Part shown: positions 41,373 through 54,075 of the stretch, piece after piece
Layout of the letters: each line of letters starts with the position of its first letter
Numbering within the stretch: the first letter of the stretch is position 1
Source: Pachyseris speciosa
Lineage: Eukaryota; Cnidaria; Anthozoa; Scleractinia; Pachyseridae
Direction of reading: 5' to 3'
Assembly (NCBI GenBank): GCA_016490735.1
Contig: JAEMWC010001443.1
Coordinates: forward strand, 10,001-74,000
DNA: 64,000 bases
Made by a program: the position numbers and the translations under genes
The notes under the pieces: model-generated
Told to the model about the DNA's origin: nothing
What the model saw: only the letters and a program-made list of their open reading frames with translations
Database searches by the model: none

Positions 41373-42441
41373 TTAATTATTGTTATTATTGTCATTGTAA
41401 TTATGACTAGGATTATTCAGTTCCTCAAAATAAACCTCAGAGTAGTCTTTAAAGAAGATCATGCATGTTTTTAACTGCTTTCATGCAGAAGTAGAGTTGG
41501 GGACCAAAAATTCAGCCATTTCATTTTGCATTCATTATATTTGGACGCATACTGTGTTATGGTGGTATCATGAATTGTTTCTCACAGGGTTTCATTTATT
41601 TTATTTTTCAGATGACTTATCAACCATTTACCTCCATCCTTCCTTTTTGATGATGATGAGCTGTGTCAGTCAGAACATTGCCAGAAACCTCTGAAGAGTG
41701 TCTTCAGCAGAATCTACAGCTTCATTTATGTCATCCAACTTTCCTTTAGATCACAACAGTCTTGGGTCAGTGCTTCTCTTTTTTGGAATGCTTCTGTCCT
41801 TTCTGGGCATGCTTCTCCATTTGCCTCTAATCACCTTATCTATAGAAATAGCTTCACTCTCAACAAGCTCCAAAGCTTGCTTTCCAAGGCCTAGAGACAA
41901 ATGGAGGGGCATGCATGACACTCAATTAATTATTGGTCCAGCAGCGTGGAAGATTGGACTGCTTTCACAGTTATGGAACTGGTTGACTTTTGACTTGACA
42001 GAACCCCTTTTTACATAGTCTTCATTGTCGGACGTGATGGACTCCAAACTATGCAATGGAAACTGTTTCGTAGTGGAACCCTTTTCCAACAGCCATGGTG
42101 TGTGAGGCTTACCCTTCATGAGTTCTTTAATTTGAGCATGACAGAAGTTGCAGAATTAAGTGCCATTGGGTCCTGTTAAACCCAGTAGCCTGGCAATGAA
42201 CTCCCAATCCCCTCCAAGACTTAGCCAGCACTCTGTTTGTAATACTGCTCCATCCATGTGATGGTTTGTTGTCATGACAACTCTGCAAATTTGATGGGGT
42301 TTGTTTCTGGCATAACAGACACCTGCTGTAGTGGCCATTGTGCTGATTTGCTAACAGCTGTTGCAGCTCATTTGGCCAGTTTTCAATACCTTTGATGTCT
42401 TTGATATTGAAATCACATTTTTCAGTTTGGTTGCTGACTCG

Positions 42442-43913
42442 TAGCCTGCTTGCAGGCGGTAATTTGTGGTTTCAAGCACAAGTTCAAAGTCCGCTAAAAC
42501 GGGTCACCATGTTGTACTATATAGTGGAGATCTGGGACGAGTGACAAAGCGAGAAGCGAGGGGGAGGGGTGTAGGGGTAGAGAAACTATCTGCCCCCTAC
42601 ACACTGCATGACATCCCCGACATGTCACGTATTCTTGATGGAGCAACCAAATGGAAAAAAGTGACAAGCGTATCTTGCTTCAAAACAAAATCATGTTGTT
42701 TCAACGGAAAATATATTTTTGATCCTCAAAAGAGAAGAATACGGTTAATGGAAGCAAATTATTTCTAAATAGTGAATGGATTTTTAGTGAATGCAAATTA
42801 GGCTAATTTAACAAAAGCGAATGAGTTGTAGCGACACCAAATGAATTTTTGTGTTAGCGAATGAGTATATTTTAGCGATAGCAAATGGGTTTTAGTGCTA
42901 GGGAATGGAATTAAGCAATAAGAAATGAGTTGGCTTTTTGTGCTAGCGAAGGAGTATTAGTGACAGCGAAGGAATTTAGCGATAGCAAATGAGATGGCTT
43001 TTAGTACTAGCAAAGGAGTATTTTAACGACAGCAAATGGCATTTAGCACTAGCGAAGGAGTATTAGCAACAGCGAATGGCTTTTAGCACTAGCGAAGGAG
43101 TATTTTAACGACAGCGACTGGAATTTAGCCACAGCAAATTTGAGTTAGATTTTAGCGCTTGTAGTGGAGAAGTTTTAGTGATAGTGAAGGAATTTAGTGA
43201 TAGCAAATAGTTGGCTTTTAGCGCTAGCAAAGGAGTATTAGCGATAGCAAATGAATCTAGTGACAATGAATGAAATTTAGCGATAACGAATGAGTTTAGC
43301 GATAGCGAATGCGTATCAGTGACAGCAAATAAAATTTTTAGCGAAGATGTATTAGTGACAGCTAATGGAATTTAGCAATGAGGATTCAAGGAATATAAGT
43401 TAGCAAATGTTGAAACATCTCCTGAGTGGTGAAATAACCAACACTGAAACTGCTCTGTTCAGCTCTCGCAGTGACATTGCAAACACACTGAAAATCGTGT
43501 TTTTTCCAAAGCCTTTAGGTAAAACTGCTTAAACATCTTCCCTTAGTAGACTTATCACAGCGGTTTCTTGTTCTGACTTCAAAATAACCATTTAGAAAAG
43601 ACAATGCTCACATCACATCCACCATGATTTTCTGTGGTCTCTTGCGGGACCGAGTCTGACCATCGAATAATACCTATTGTTCTTTTGACACCCACTCGAC
43701 CAATTAGAAACCCTGTCTGCTGGTGGACGGGATTTGACTTTTGTCCTGAGACATCATGGGTTTTCGGGTAGGCAGTTTCTCTCCCCCTACCACTGCCCCC
43801 TCGCTTTGTCACTCATCCCAGATCATCCACTACATCGTCCAATATGGCAACCAGATTTTTCGGGCGTTGACTCCCGAGCTTGAAAACACAAATTACCGCC
43901 TGCGAGCAGGCTA
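42442..43913. mobile_element. 1.47-kb non-autonomous DNA element with long TIRs (Mutator-like?)
   Basis: Both ends start TAGCCTGC(T/C)(T/C)GCAGGCGGTAATTTGTG and stay similar for about 150 bp (42,442-42,595 against 43,760-43,913), including GTGACAAAGCGAG. It is flanked by 9-bp direct repeats, GCTGACTCG (42,433-42,441) and GCTGACTTG (43,914-43,922), differing at one base. The host reading frame resumes across it. Long inverted ends and 9-bp duplications fit Mutator-like elements; an 8-bp family is the alternative. The interior (42,770-43,390) is a degenerate array of AGCGA(T/C)AGC(A/G)AATG(A/G) motifs. No transposase. Confidence 0.75.
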
Positions 43914-44680
43914 GCTGACTTGTGAAAGGTCTACCCTTAAATCCAGTTCAGAAATGTTAGCTAAAACTGTCTTTGTCTCATCAATGACAGGACCAAAAAC
44001 CTTTTCAATGCACTCATAGCTGTCTTTGTCCCCTTCATAAATTGCCAGCAGCTGGCAGTGTGTACAGATTGCAATTTAGAAATAGTAGCAGTAGTTTGGT
44101 TGATTTTCCTCCTTTGTGCCCTGTCAGCAGTACCCACAGCATATTATTGGGGTTGTCTCTCTTTTCAACCAACATGTAACTTTCCTTCAGTTGCATTACT
44201 GATTTTTGTACCACATCGGAAACATTTGACACTCTCAAAAAGGACACTTTTTCCAGTTGAACTTTCAAAATAGTCACATTCGTATTGAAAATCCAAAGAC
44301 TTGAAGTGGTTTCTAATTTCCATTTCAGGGCCAAAGATGTCATATCCTGCAAATAAGAAAGAAAGGTCATACACAATTACTTGAGCCCAATATTTTCTGT
44401 CCACCCTACCCACTTAATCAATAGGAACATAACACCAGTGCTTCAGGTTTTACTTCTTTTCTCGGGTACATTACATACGAAGAGCATCACTGAAGGTTCT
44501 TTTGATCATTCTCAGCATTTCCATTGGCATGTGGGCTTTGCGTTCCGCAATCTGAAAGCAGCTTCACATCAGTTTTGGCACATACTTTACGTACATTACT
44601 GGGAAGCAGTGATGTTAGCTGTTTCATTTTTACGTAAATGCTATTGGTTGTGTATGAATGTAATAACATCAACAAAGAAT

Positions 44681-47600
44681 TATCATGATTTATTGAAAGG
44701 CTGTGGGTATATAAGGGCTATATGTCAATGTTTTCAATTTTATGCCATACGTTTTTGACACAATGGCTGGCTAATGTTAGCTGGATGTAAGAGATCCCAT
44801 TAGAGCAAAATGTGGCACCAAAATACAAAAGTTTCTTGCTTCAGCTTGATGCGTTATTATGCCCCCAGTCTTTTCTATCATTGAACAACTGCAATAATAT
44901 TAATAGTACTTTAGAAAGACAATAATAGTTTATTATAAAAGTAAATTATAATATTATATTATCATTAAAAATTACCTAGAATCCCTTGAGGATAATTGTT
45001 TTTGAAGCTTTATATTTTTGGCAATTTTATACCTAGGGGTGTTTCACACCAGGTTAAGATAATATTTGCTATAAAATACCGGTTAGCTCAAAACTAGGGT
45101 GATGACGTTACCAGTCACGTGGCTATCCCTTAAATGTCAACATTTCTTGGTCAATTTAAGAGCAAATAGGATATTTGAGGTTACATTGTTGTGGGGCATA
45201 TGACCACTTGACGTCTGACATTTGAAATTTAAGGGGCAACGCGGAAGAGCGAGGATTTGGAGGACTAGGTCCAAATTACATTACATTACACGAAATCGAA
45301 AATTTTAGATAGTAAGGTTCCACCTGAAAATTTTGGAAATGACCAGAAGCAGGGCATGACATCACCAGTTACGTGGTCAGAAGGTTTGAAATATTTTAGT
45401 TTGTGTTTAAAGGACATTAGTCTTCATAAAACGACAAGGTTTGGCAGTATTATTCTAGAAATCTTCACATTGTTCCTTGTACGAGTAATTACACCTCCGT
45501 TTTCGAAACATAAGCGAAAGAAAAATGGCCGCAAGCTTAGAGATTGCGGAATTTGAACGATTTCGCGAGTTTAAATCGAAACGGTTATTTCTGTTTTACA
45601 CCCTTGAACTATTCTTTTGCCATAGAGAACTGTTTGTTTGAAAAATAAAGGTTCAAAATTCTTGAATAAAGGAGGGCATTTCACAGGAAAATCCCGCTGT
45701 TTGGCCGCCATATTGTTTCTACACTATTGCGAGGGGAAATGACATTTTGTCGTAAGGGCTACACCGAACTGTTCTTTTGATAGCCGGAACGAAGTGTAAT
45801 TTCATAAATTCCTAAAACGAATTTTCATAGAAACAACTCTGAAAGTGTTTCCAAGTTTTGGTCAAACAAGAAAATAAGAAAATGGTTATTTTGGGCAGAT
45901 CATATGGAGAAAATGCTTCATAAGTGCACTGTACCACCTGACAGAACGTATTCATTGGGTTCCCCCTCCCCGATTCATCCAAGCGTTTCGCATACTATGC
46001 GACGGTACATCGTCAGAGTACTCTTCGATGCAATTTTAGACAATTTCAACCTTAAAATTGCTATTACCTTGGTTCCTACGAATGAATCACAGATGGAGAG
46101 CTCTATTTAGCTGTGATTTGAGAGGCTTTACCTTTAATTTACGGAAGGTTTTGGTTGTCGTGAGTCGTCATCACTGCTCAGGGCACTGGCAGTCGGTTTA
46201 GAGGAAAGTCTGTCAAAGTGCAGATCCCAGAAGAATAAAAGAATCTTTAGAGCGACTTCTATTTTGGAGAAGGATTTTTAACATTCTTTCAAGCCTTAAT
46301 CGTTGCAGTTGACGGCTATCAAGCCGAGAAATGTTTGAGAATGTGTGTAAAAAAGATGGGCGAGTCATTTAAAGAATCAAATCAACAACATGGACAATTT
46401 TAGCCTGCGTAAATTTGAAGGGAAACTATCAAGCTTAATTCCAGGATCCAGGAGTTAGTCTGGTAAGTGACATTTTACAAAACGTCAGTTTCAATAGCTA
46501 TTGTTTATATTCTAAGGACAATACGCGTGTTTTTAATTTTCAATCACACAATGTTTGAGCTTGATCGATTAATGACAAGATTTACATTGGAAATAAACTC
46601 TGTTCACTGAACCGCATGCACAGCTTTTCGCTTTTTCACTGCTTTTACCCGGAGGTGTAGGTTTATCCAAAATTCAATCCCAAATCAGATTTTACCGTTT
46701 ATTTTACGATTAGTTCCGACAGAGATGGAAGTACCGAGGGAGTTTGTTCAAGAATTTATCCGGACGGCGTACACAGTGATGAATCCCAAGATTTCGGGCT
46801 TTATTTTTCAGTTCCATTAGTTTCAATAGAAACAGAAACTTTTCAATGAATTTCAGGTTAAGTGAACAGCTTCATGGAAGAGCTATAAAGCTTTATATAA
46901 GTATAAATCAATTTGAAGCAAGGACTGAATTAACCTTTCCTATGAGATAAGTTTGTTTCGTTTGATGAAGCAATGAAAAAATGCATTTTTGCTTGTCAAA
47001 TTATTTATTTTTTTATTTTTTTATTCAGAATTACAGTATCAGGAAGTTTTTTTTTGACCAGGCTAAGATTGAATTTTTTTTTTCTTTTTACAGAAAACCA
47101 GTTTCTTACTGTTGACTAACATTTACCATTTCTTGTTGTTTGATAAAAAACAGTCAACCTCTACTGACATTGATCAGTTTTAAACAATCGTGCTTTGTTT
47201 AAGATCTCAGCATAGCATTTCTTGAATTACTTTATTCTGTGACCTTTATTCTACTTTCACTTTATGTGCAAATTTTCCTTTGAAAATATTTGTCCTGTGC
47301 AAAGAGCACCTGAGAAAAAATGACAACTTACGGTATTTCCATATGTGCCAATATTTCCATATGCTCCACTGACGGAGCAGTGAAGGTTTGCATGAAAGCA
47401 AATTTTGATGTGACAATGGTCTGTTTTACTTGGAATTTGTTGATGAAGGATCAACTTGGGTCATTTTTGGCAGTATAAACGATGTACGAATGTACTACGG
47501 TTTAGTAACTTGACCTCGTTCAATTTTAACAGCGTAAACACGTAAACCACGTAAGCACAGCATAAGTAAGTTGATGAGTTGATTTTTATTGACTTGCTAT

Positions 47601-49045
47601 TGTTTTAATACAGAATTACCTGACCCGCAATTAGCATAACTACCTACTTAGGCGGGCCAGGAGATAAGGAAGAGGAAAGACTGCTAAAAGGAATATGTTG
47701 ATAAGAAAATAAAGTTGAGATTAAAACGAGAACAACGTTGAGAAAAGAAGTAATACATGATATAGCAAAAATGTAAGCTTTCTGGAATGTTAGCAGACAA
47801 ATTTTGAAGTGTTGAATCCTAAAACATCCACGCGGATGCCTCTTGAAACCTTGTTAAAAAAATAAAATTCTAAAGTATACACCTGAAATGCCTTGTCAAT
47901 GAAGTCAATACGCAGACGATAAATCAGTTATAAACTGACAAACAGACTAAGTCGGAAACCTGATCGACCCACAGTGATCGCCAACTGTCAGCGCGCCGTA
48001 GTGTAAATGATTGCTTATTACTCGGTCTTACCACGGGAACGCCGAGTCTAGTATTGAACTTGCTTTTTCTTTTTCTTTTTTATCGTCGTTTTTCATCCAC
48101 AAAGCTAATTTGCGGCGTTTCTGCACAAGCGCTAACTAAAAATAGAAATCTGGGAACGAGATTGCATAATAAAAAGAATGCCGTCACGGAAAATATCACG
48201 CACACTTAAACGTCAATTCACTTTTTGAGGTTTGAACAACTAAAATGTTAAGAGAGTGTATATACGAATGTTTGCAAGTTGAACAGCGAGACGAAGGTTT
48301 AACATAGCAAAACTAAACTGCAGATTTTTCCCTTCCGCCTTATACTAAACTCTGAAATTTTGGGTGGTTGAATGAGTTTTCTGATGTGGCTTAAGCTTGT
48401 TTTGCCAATACCATTCCGTGTTGTTAAAAGTTAGCTTTGAGAGCTTGCCATTTAGTAAGGAACCACCGACTTAGAAGCAGCACAGGCTCTGAACAGCAGG
48501 TAAATTTAATCATTTCTTCTTGCTTCAAGTCCGAAAGTGCACCTGACTGAGTGAGAGAAACTGCTTCAAATAACGTGACGAGAGCGTGTTCGAATTTGAT
48601 CTTGATGTTCCCTTGAGACATCGATGTGTTAATCTAATTTATTCCAGAAAACATGTTGCAAGCTTAACGTGAAAATATTTTAACAAGCAAGAAACAGAAC
48701 GAAGTGCGGAAAACGGCCGGGTGTGGGTAATTTTTTTTTTTTTTTTTTTTCACAACGCTTGGTAAAGATATGCACAGGTTATGTAGGGTAAACTCTGTAA
48801 GCAACAAAATGTCTCCCAAGTCGGCTTGTTGGCTCTGACTTTTCCTTCGCCACGGCAGTTCGTCTAAAATCAATGTTCGCTGATATGTTGTCAACAGTCA
48901 CCAACTCTTGCAACACATCGCTTGCATTGTATAACCAAAAGCCAATGTGGGAGCGGACGCATTCTGAAGTTTCAGTAAACCTCTTCTGAATCAGAGGTTT
49001 TATGTTTAGAATAAAAGGCGATTATTTTTTTCAGAACAGAACTGA
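44681..49045. other. Intergenic sequence, largely unrecognised
   Basis: Only short frames without motifs. A dispersed repeat at about 47,435-47,540 (GATGAAGGATCAACTTGGGT, then ACGAATGTACTACGGTTT and GTAACTTGACCTCGTTCAAT) recurs inverted at about 63,425-63,540. Poly-T (20) at 48,731-48,750. No gene supported. Confidence 0.35.
47435..47540. repeat. Dispersed repeat, inverted partner of 63,425-63,540
   Basis: Roughly 100 bp aligns with the reverse complement of the copy near the right end of the window with a few differences. Family unknown. Confidence 0.6.
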
Positions 49046-49486
49046 TTGCAAATCAAGAAAAAAAAAACATATTTTGTTGTAACATATAACCCAGCACTTC
49101 CTCACTTGTCTAATATATTACACAAATATTTTACCATATCACTTTCTTCCAATCGTTGCAGGGACATTTTTAAACACCCACCTATTGTCGCTTACAGACG
49201 CACTTTTAACCTTCGGGACGTTTTAGTTAAGGCACAACTATCTGCTGCCACGGCTGCTAATGGCAGTAATTTAACACCAGGCTCTTTCCGTTGTGGACAA
49301 GATTGCGCCACTTGTCCTTACATTACTAATGGTCTTAATCACTATACATTTTATTCCACAGCGGTAACCCGTAATATTAGTTCACGCATAACCTGTAACA
49401 CCAAAAATTTAATATACACGATTCAATGTAAGCGCTGCCATACATAGGTGAAACTAACCGACGTCTCAAAGACAGACAGGAGTGCT
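49046..49486 (+). mobile_element. Penelope-like element fragment (linker and start of GIY-YIG)
   Basis: An open frame reads FVVTYNPALPHLSNILHKYF, then RDIFKHPPIVAYRRTFNLRD, FRCGQDCATCPYI, RITCNTKNLIYTIQCKRC. After a one-base frameshift at about 49,445 it reads YIGETNRRLKDR. This is the region after the reverse transcriptase of Penelope-like elements: the P-x-V/I-A-Y-R-R-x-x-N-L-R block, the Cys cluster and the GIY-YIG start (I-Y-x-I-Q-C-x-x-C ... Y-I-G-E-T). It is cut off just after the first nuclease motif, and the RT is missing. Confidence 0.8.
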
Positions 49487-50269
49487 CAGTGGAGCCAATA
49501 TACCAAATAGCCGCTCCGCATGCAGCATGACGCTGGCTGGGAAGTATCGTATCCATAAAAAATAACTTGCTGGGAATTAGTTACGAATTTTTGCTTGCTG
49601 GGGGCTGTTTTACTGGAACTTTTGTTGGCTGGAAAAAACACACCACGCCCACTTCCTGGCTTACTGTGACACTTTGAAAGGAAATTTACAGGGACAAAAA
49701 TTACCTGTGTTTTGTTTGTATAATGGGTCACGCGGCCTGGTCAACGCCGATCATTTGTGCCGTGGAAATACAATAAACGCAAAAACACGTTCATTCAGCA
49801 TGACATCTGTTTCTGGATAACCTCTTCCGCGCCCCTTTTACGTCAAAGTCAATTGTAGTGAAAACAAGGGTCTCGTTTTTCATAAACCACGCGGTGTGTC
49901 CTGTATGAGCTTGGAAAATCATAAGCAGTTTTCAGGAACACATTTTTGGGATCGGTACCTGTATTTTGCTCTAAAACGGTAAGTTTCGCTTCTTCGCTAA
50001 CGGGATGGTACAAGTGTTAGAAATGTTATTCATCATTTAAGGTTCTTTCGCAGAAAATTCCCAAGTGATAGTTTATGATAGATCGCGCGCAAACTTAGCA
50101 ACCGAATCTTCACATATTTCAGTTATAGAGCAGCAAAATGTTTGTTTGTGCTATGAAGCAGTGTAATTGGCGGATGGAAGTTGTTTCGAATCATTGTACA
50201 GCTGACTGCATTTTGGGAAATTTGTAAATGGATCTTACATGCTGATCATATTCACTAAAATTACATGCT

Positions 50270-50307
<38 letters not shown>

Positions 50308-50441
50308 ATGCATGGCGATTATTCAGTGCGAGCCACCAACCCAACATGCGAGCCATGGGGAACTTTTGTCACTTGTGCCTAAGTGCTAATTTTCATTAAA
50401 AAAAATTGCTTACGCCAAAATTGAAATTGCAAGTCTGTGAA
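49487..50441. other. Unrecognised spacer with repeated GCTGG-rich tract
   Basis: At 49,525-49,640 the sequence has spaced GCTGGGAA / GCTGGCTGG units resembling a similar tract at about 58,465-58,630. A poly-T tract of about 35 lies at 50,271-50,305. No gene supported. Confidence 0.4.
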
Positions 50442-50872
50442 CAGGGGCACCCAACGAGCCCAATCAACCAAAAGCTATAGAAAGGCATTTTTAAGTACCT
50501 TATGGTGTTTCAAGTCTCTTTAAAGTGATGTATTCATAAGCTAGAAGAAGTTGATCTGTTCGGATTCCCTAGTTGAAAATGTTAGTGAACAAAATCTTCC
50601 TTTGAGAAAATGCAAGCTGAAATGAACTTTCCACGAACTTTCTAGGGAACTATTTTCTTTCCGAAACTGCTAGCTGACGTTTTTGACTGCCAAAAACAGC
50701 AATTACAACTTTTCCGAAAATCTCAGCGGCTATAATTTCCCAATTACGAATCTTTTAGGCCACCATTTAGTTCCGAAAATCCGAGTGCACTCTTTAATCG
50801 ACGCCGAAAACCCAAGGCGAATTACCCTCCACCGAACAGATATCTACCGAAACTTGTCGTTGGGTGCCCCTG
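50442..50872. mobile_element. MITE copy 2 (431 bp, TIR CAGGGGCACCCAACGA)
   Basis: Begins CAGGGGCACCCAACGAGCC and ends TCGTTGGGTGCCCCTG, flanked by TGTGAA at 50,436-50,441 and 50,873-50,878. The interior is homologous to MITE copy 1 in opposite orientation. Both ends are better preserved than in copy 1. Confidence 0.88.
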
Positions 50873-50878
50873 TGTGAA

Positions 50879-53094
50879 TTACAATGTGAAATACTCATGG
50901 TTAAAAATGTTATATTCTCCAAGTAACTCTAGCAGCGCTTCCAAACAAGTTTAAGTACCATTCAATACGCCTTTCAATAACATGCGAACATTTCGTTTCA
51001 TGCTGCCAACAATCATTAACATAACGGACAGCTACATGGAAAACAAACAAAAGGGATCGAAATCCTCCAATCAAAACTCAGCAACATGACCTGTTGAACC
51101 CCTTGAAACAGCGCTCAAGTTGACAAGTGTTACATAACTTGCAGCAGTGTAAAACGCATTTTCAGTAGTGCATCGTTCTCCAACTCCACAATTCTCAATG
51201 GCTCAGGAATTTCGAATGGTGAAATTATGACTATACCGACTAACAAAAAATAATTAAAAAAATACACGAGTTAAGAAAATTACATGAGTTAATCATGTGA
51301 CCAAACAAGCGAATATTTTACTTGAGTCAAGTAAACCTTTCTCTCCGATCTCATTCCAGTCAGACATCAGTTTTCCCCTACCTTATACATCGGCAGTGGT
51401 CGATGACATTGCTTTATTACATTTCGATAATCTGGCCAGATATTTTTGGTTTTCGCAAATTAAAGATTCTGAGTTCATTTCGAGCAGATTTTTATTTCTT
51501 AAATTATAGCAGATTTGGAGTTCAGAGATTGTTTCATTTCGTTCTCACGTTCATTGTAATTGTGTTGTTGTCAGTTTCCCCTCTCCACGAAAACCAACCC
51601 TCCCAAATCAGGATACAGTGGACGAGAGGCTATGTGGATGTCCACTGCCGTAAACGCGATTTAATACTTTGAAAGCTCGTGTGCGTATGCATTTGTCGAT
51701 CAAACAGAGGAAATGTCGCTGCCCTCCTAGGACGGCAAGCGGAACTTCGCAAAATATATATCTGATAATTTAACCCACCGGAACACAGTTGTAGCCGATA
51801 GGAACATCTAATTAATTCTTCACAAATTCCGGAAATTCCGTGAAAACAGTTCTTCGTTCGTGTTAAATGAACGAGTCGGCGTACTACAATAGAATTCGGC
51901 TATCTTTAACATTTTAATTAATTTCCGCCAATAAGGAGTCACTTGCGGTCACTTTTGTCATTCATTTTTAAAGCTGCCAAAATTGGAGGAGTATACGCAC
52001 GTACTAATTCTGTGCTTCTTGAGAAATATTCGGAACGGACCTATTCAACAGAAGCATTTGTCAGAAGCTTCTTTGAATAGAACTTTCACGGAAATCAAAA
52101 CAGTCAATTGCTTTAGGACTTCCTTCGTCGGTCCTCAAGTGATGATTTAGATAATATTAGTTAATGTTGCATGCATGCCAAGCTAGAGGCTCGATTTTAG
52201 TGCGCGCACCAGGAGAACGTATTTCTATGGTGACAGTCACGAAAGGCGACGCATTGCGGTCAGGCACTGATGAGTTAATTAGTTTTCACACATGCCTTTG
52301 CACACATTAATCCGAATCTGTCTTTTACTTTGTTATTCTTGTCGATTTCAGTGGAACGGAAAAAACAGACTTTAATAGTTAATATCTAGCAAAGGTAAAT
52401 TTGATCAGTCTATTTTCGGTAACTCTTCGCTTTGTTCAGTGTTGGAAAATCATGGCAATCGTGGCAACATAGCTACACTTTTGCTGGCCCAATCTCGTTG
52501 CTGGCGTTAAAAGACTTGGTACGCGTAAACAATCGTTCGTGCACCAAATATTTAAGCGAAATTATTCAGTTGACTTCGGGATGAAATCCGCCGTGTAAAT
52601 ATCACCGATCTTCATGATGGAAATGGAGGCCCATTTTGGAAACAATGGTTCAAGGATGTTGATGTGGCGATCGATTGTATTTAGTGCCGTGCTTGCCGGT
52701 ATTAAGCTTATGAGCCGTACCGGACATCTTGCGAGCAGATGCTTTCGTCTCTCTGAAGAGCGCCATGAACAGCCATTAGATATACTAACCAGTGATGGAC
52801 CCAAATCAAAGTCATCGAACTTAACATCACTGTGATATAAACCATTTGACGCAGAATCAAACGTCGATGGACATACAAATCAAGAAAACCTCTCAACAAA
52901 CATCGGGAGAAACGAAAGAAAAGAAAAGCCCGCTAAGATTCAGAAAGCGCGCCAAAACAAGATAAGTACAAGCAAAATAATTAAGAGCTTTATAAATAAC
53001 CAGTAAGCTAATTCATGAATAAATTACTTTGAATCAATTTCTTTAAATTGAACCAAGATTTCCTGCAGCATCTTAAAGTGAATAAAATGTCCGT
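50879..53094. other. Intergenic sequence, nothing recognised
   Basis: Short frames on both strands around 51,300-51,670 and 52,560-52,900 show no domain, splice context or repeat signature that would support a gene. Confidence 0.35.
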
Positions 53095-54075
53095 AGAAAT
53101 AACAGCTCTTTAATTACAACATTTTAAATCTAATAGCTTAATACTGTAACGGTTTCCGCTCCCTCTTAAGTTTACAGGCAGCGCGCCCATACTTTTGAGG
53201 TGATGAGATCCACCCCTAGCTAAATTTTATAAATAATTGTTCTTTAAATTCAACATTTTAAATCTAATGACTTAGAATTGTAAGGGTTTCCGCTCCCTCT
53301 TAAGTTTACAGGCGGCGTGCCCATACTTTTGAGGTGATGAGATCCACCCTTAGCTAAATTTTATAAATAATTGTTCTTTAAATTCAACATTTTAAATCTA
53401 ATGACTTAGAATTGTGAGGGTTTCCACTCCATCTTAAGTTTACAGGCGGCGCGCCCATACTTTTGAGGTGATGAGATCCACCCTTAGCTAAATTTTCCAG
53501 ATAATTGTTCTTTAAATTCAACATTTTAAATCAAATGACTTAGAATTGTAAGGGTTTCCGCTCCCTCTTAAGGTTACAGGCGGCGCACCCATACTTTTGA
53601 GGTGATGAGATCCATCCCTAGCTAAATTTTCCAGATAATTGTTCTTTAAATTCCACATTTAAATGTAATGACTTAAAACTGTAAGGGTTTCTCCGCTCCA
53701 TCTTAAGTTTACAGGCGGCGCGCCCATACTTTTGAGGTGATGAGATCCATTCCTAGCTAAATTTTATAAATAATTGTTCTTTAAATTCAACTTTTTTAAT
53801 GTAATGACTTAATACTGTAAGGGTTTCCGCTCCCTCTTAAGTTTACAGGCGGCGCGCCCATACTTTTGAGGTGATGAGATCCACCCCTAGCTAAATATTC
53901 AAAATTTTTATTCTTTAAATTCAACATTTTAGATGTAATTACTTAGAACTGTAAGGGTTTCCGCTCCCTCTTAGGTTTACAGGCGGCGCGCCCATACTTT
54001 TGAGGTGATGAGATCCATCCCTAGCTAAATCTTCCAGTTAGGATCGTAAGGGTTTCCGCTCCCTCTTAAGTTCAT
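53095..54075. repeat. Minisatellite, about 134-bp unit, seven full copies plus a short one
   Basis: The block GGTTTCCGCTCC recurs at 53,151, 53,285, 53,419, 53,553, 53,686, 53,822, 53,956 and 54,051, giving steps of 134, 134, 134, 133, 136, 134 and 95 bp. Each unit has AAGTTTACAGGC(G/A)GCG, a GGCGCGCC palindrome in most copies, CCATACTTTTGAGGTGATGA and an AT-rich half (AATTGTTCTTTAAATTCAAC). Units differ at about 5-10 positions. No coding function visible. Confidence 0.93.

Larger units (their letters stand above)
40908..44680 (-). pseudogene. Degenerate transposon-like gene of unassigned family, interrupted by a DNA element
   Basis: Scattered minus-strand blocks look like one decayed protein: ECDYFESSTGKSVLFESVKC with CFRCG (about 44,290-44,190), RDNPNNMLWVLLTGHKGGKS (about 44,150), YEGDKDSYECIEKVFGPVID (about 44,040-43,980), then across the inserted element FNIKDIKGIENWPNELQQLL (about 42,410), LGGDWEFIARLLGLTGPNGT (about 42,200), KGKPHTPWLLEKGS (about 42,115), FHNCESSPIFHAAGP (about 41,950) and finally SIHPVVNRLDKTYATVQN (about 41,030). 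A convincing acceptor (TTTCTTATTTGCAG) lies at about 44,350, so the gene had introns. I recall similar repeated cnidarian genes with G-G-D-K-G and G-D-W-E-F blocks but cannot name the superfamily; a transposase is likely but unproven. Confidence 0.5.

Noticed and set aside
41698..42018. 106-codon plus-strand frame with a hydrophobic stretch
   Set aside because: It is the antisense shadow of the degenerate transposon-like gene, whose blocks on the minus strand are better explained.
42770..43390. CRISPR-like regularly spaced repeats
   Set aside because: The AGCGATAGC motif is degenerate, has no constant spacer length, and lies in an animal DNA transposon interior.
52562..52899. Overlapping minus-strand frames of 63 and 80 codons
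   Set aside because: Two different frames are equally open with no motif in either; a first exon is possible but cannot be supported.
53151..54060. Tandem tRNA or snoRNA array in the 134-bp minisatellite
   Set aside because: No A/B box pair or cloverleaf, and only a box C-like GTGATGA without a convincing box D; kept only as a low-interest observation.
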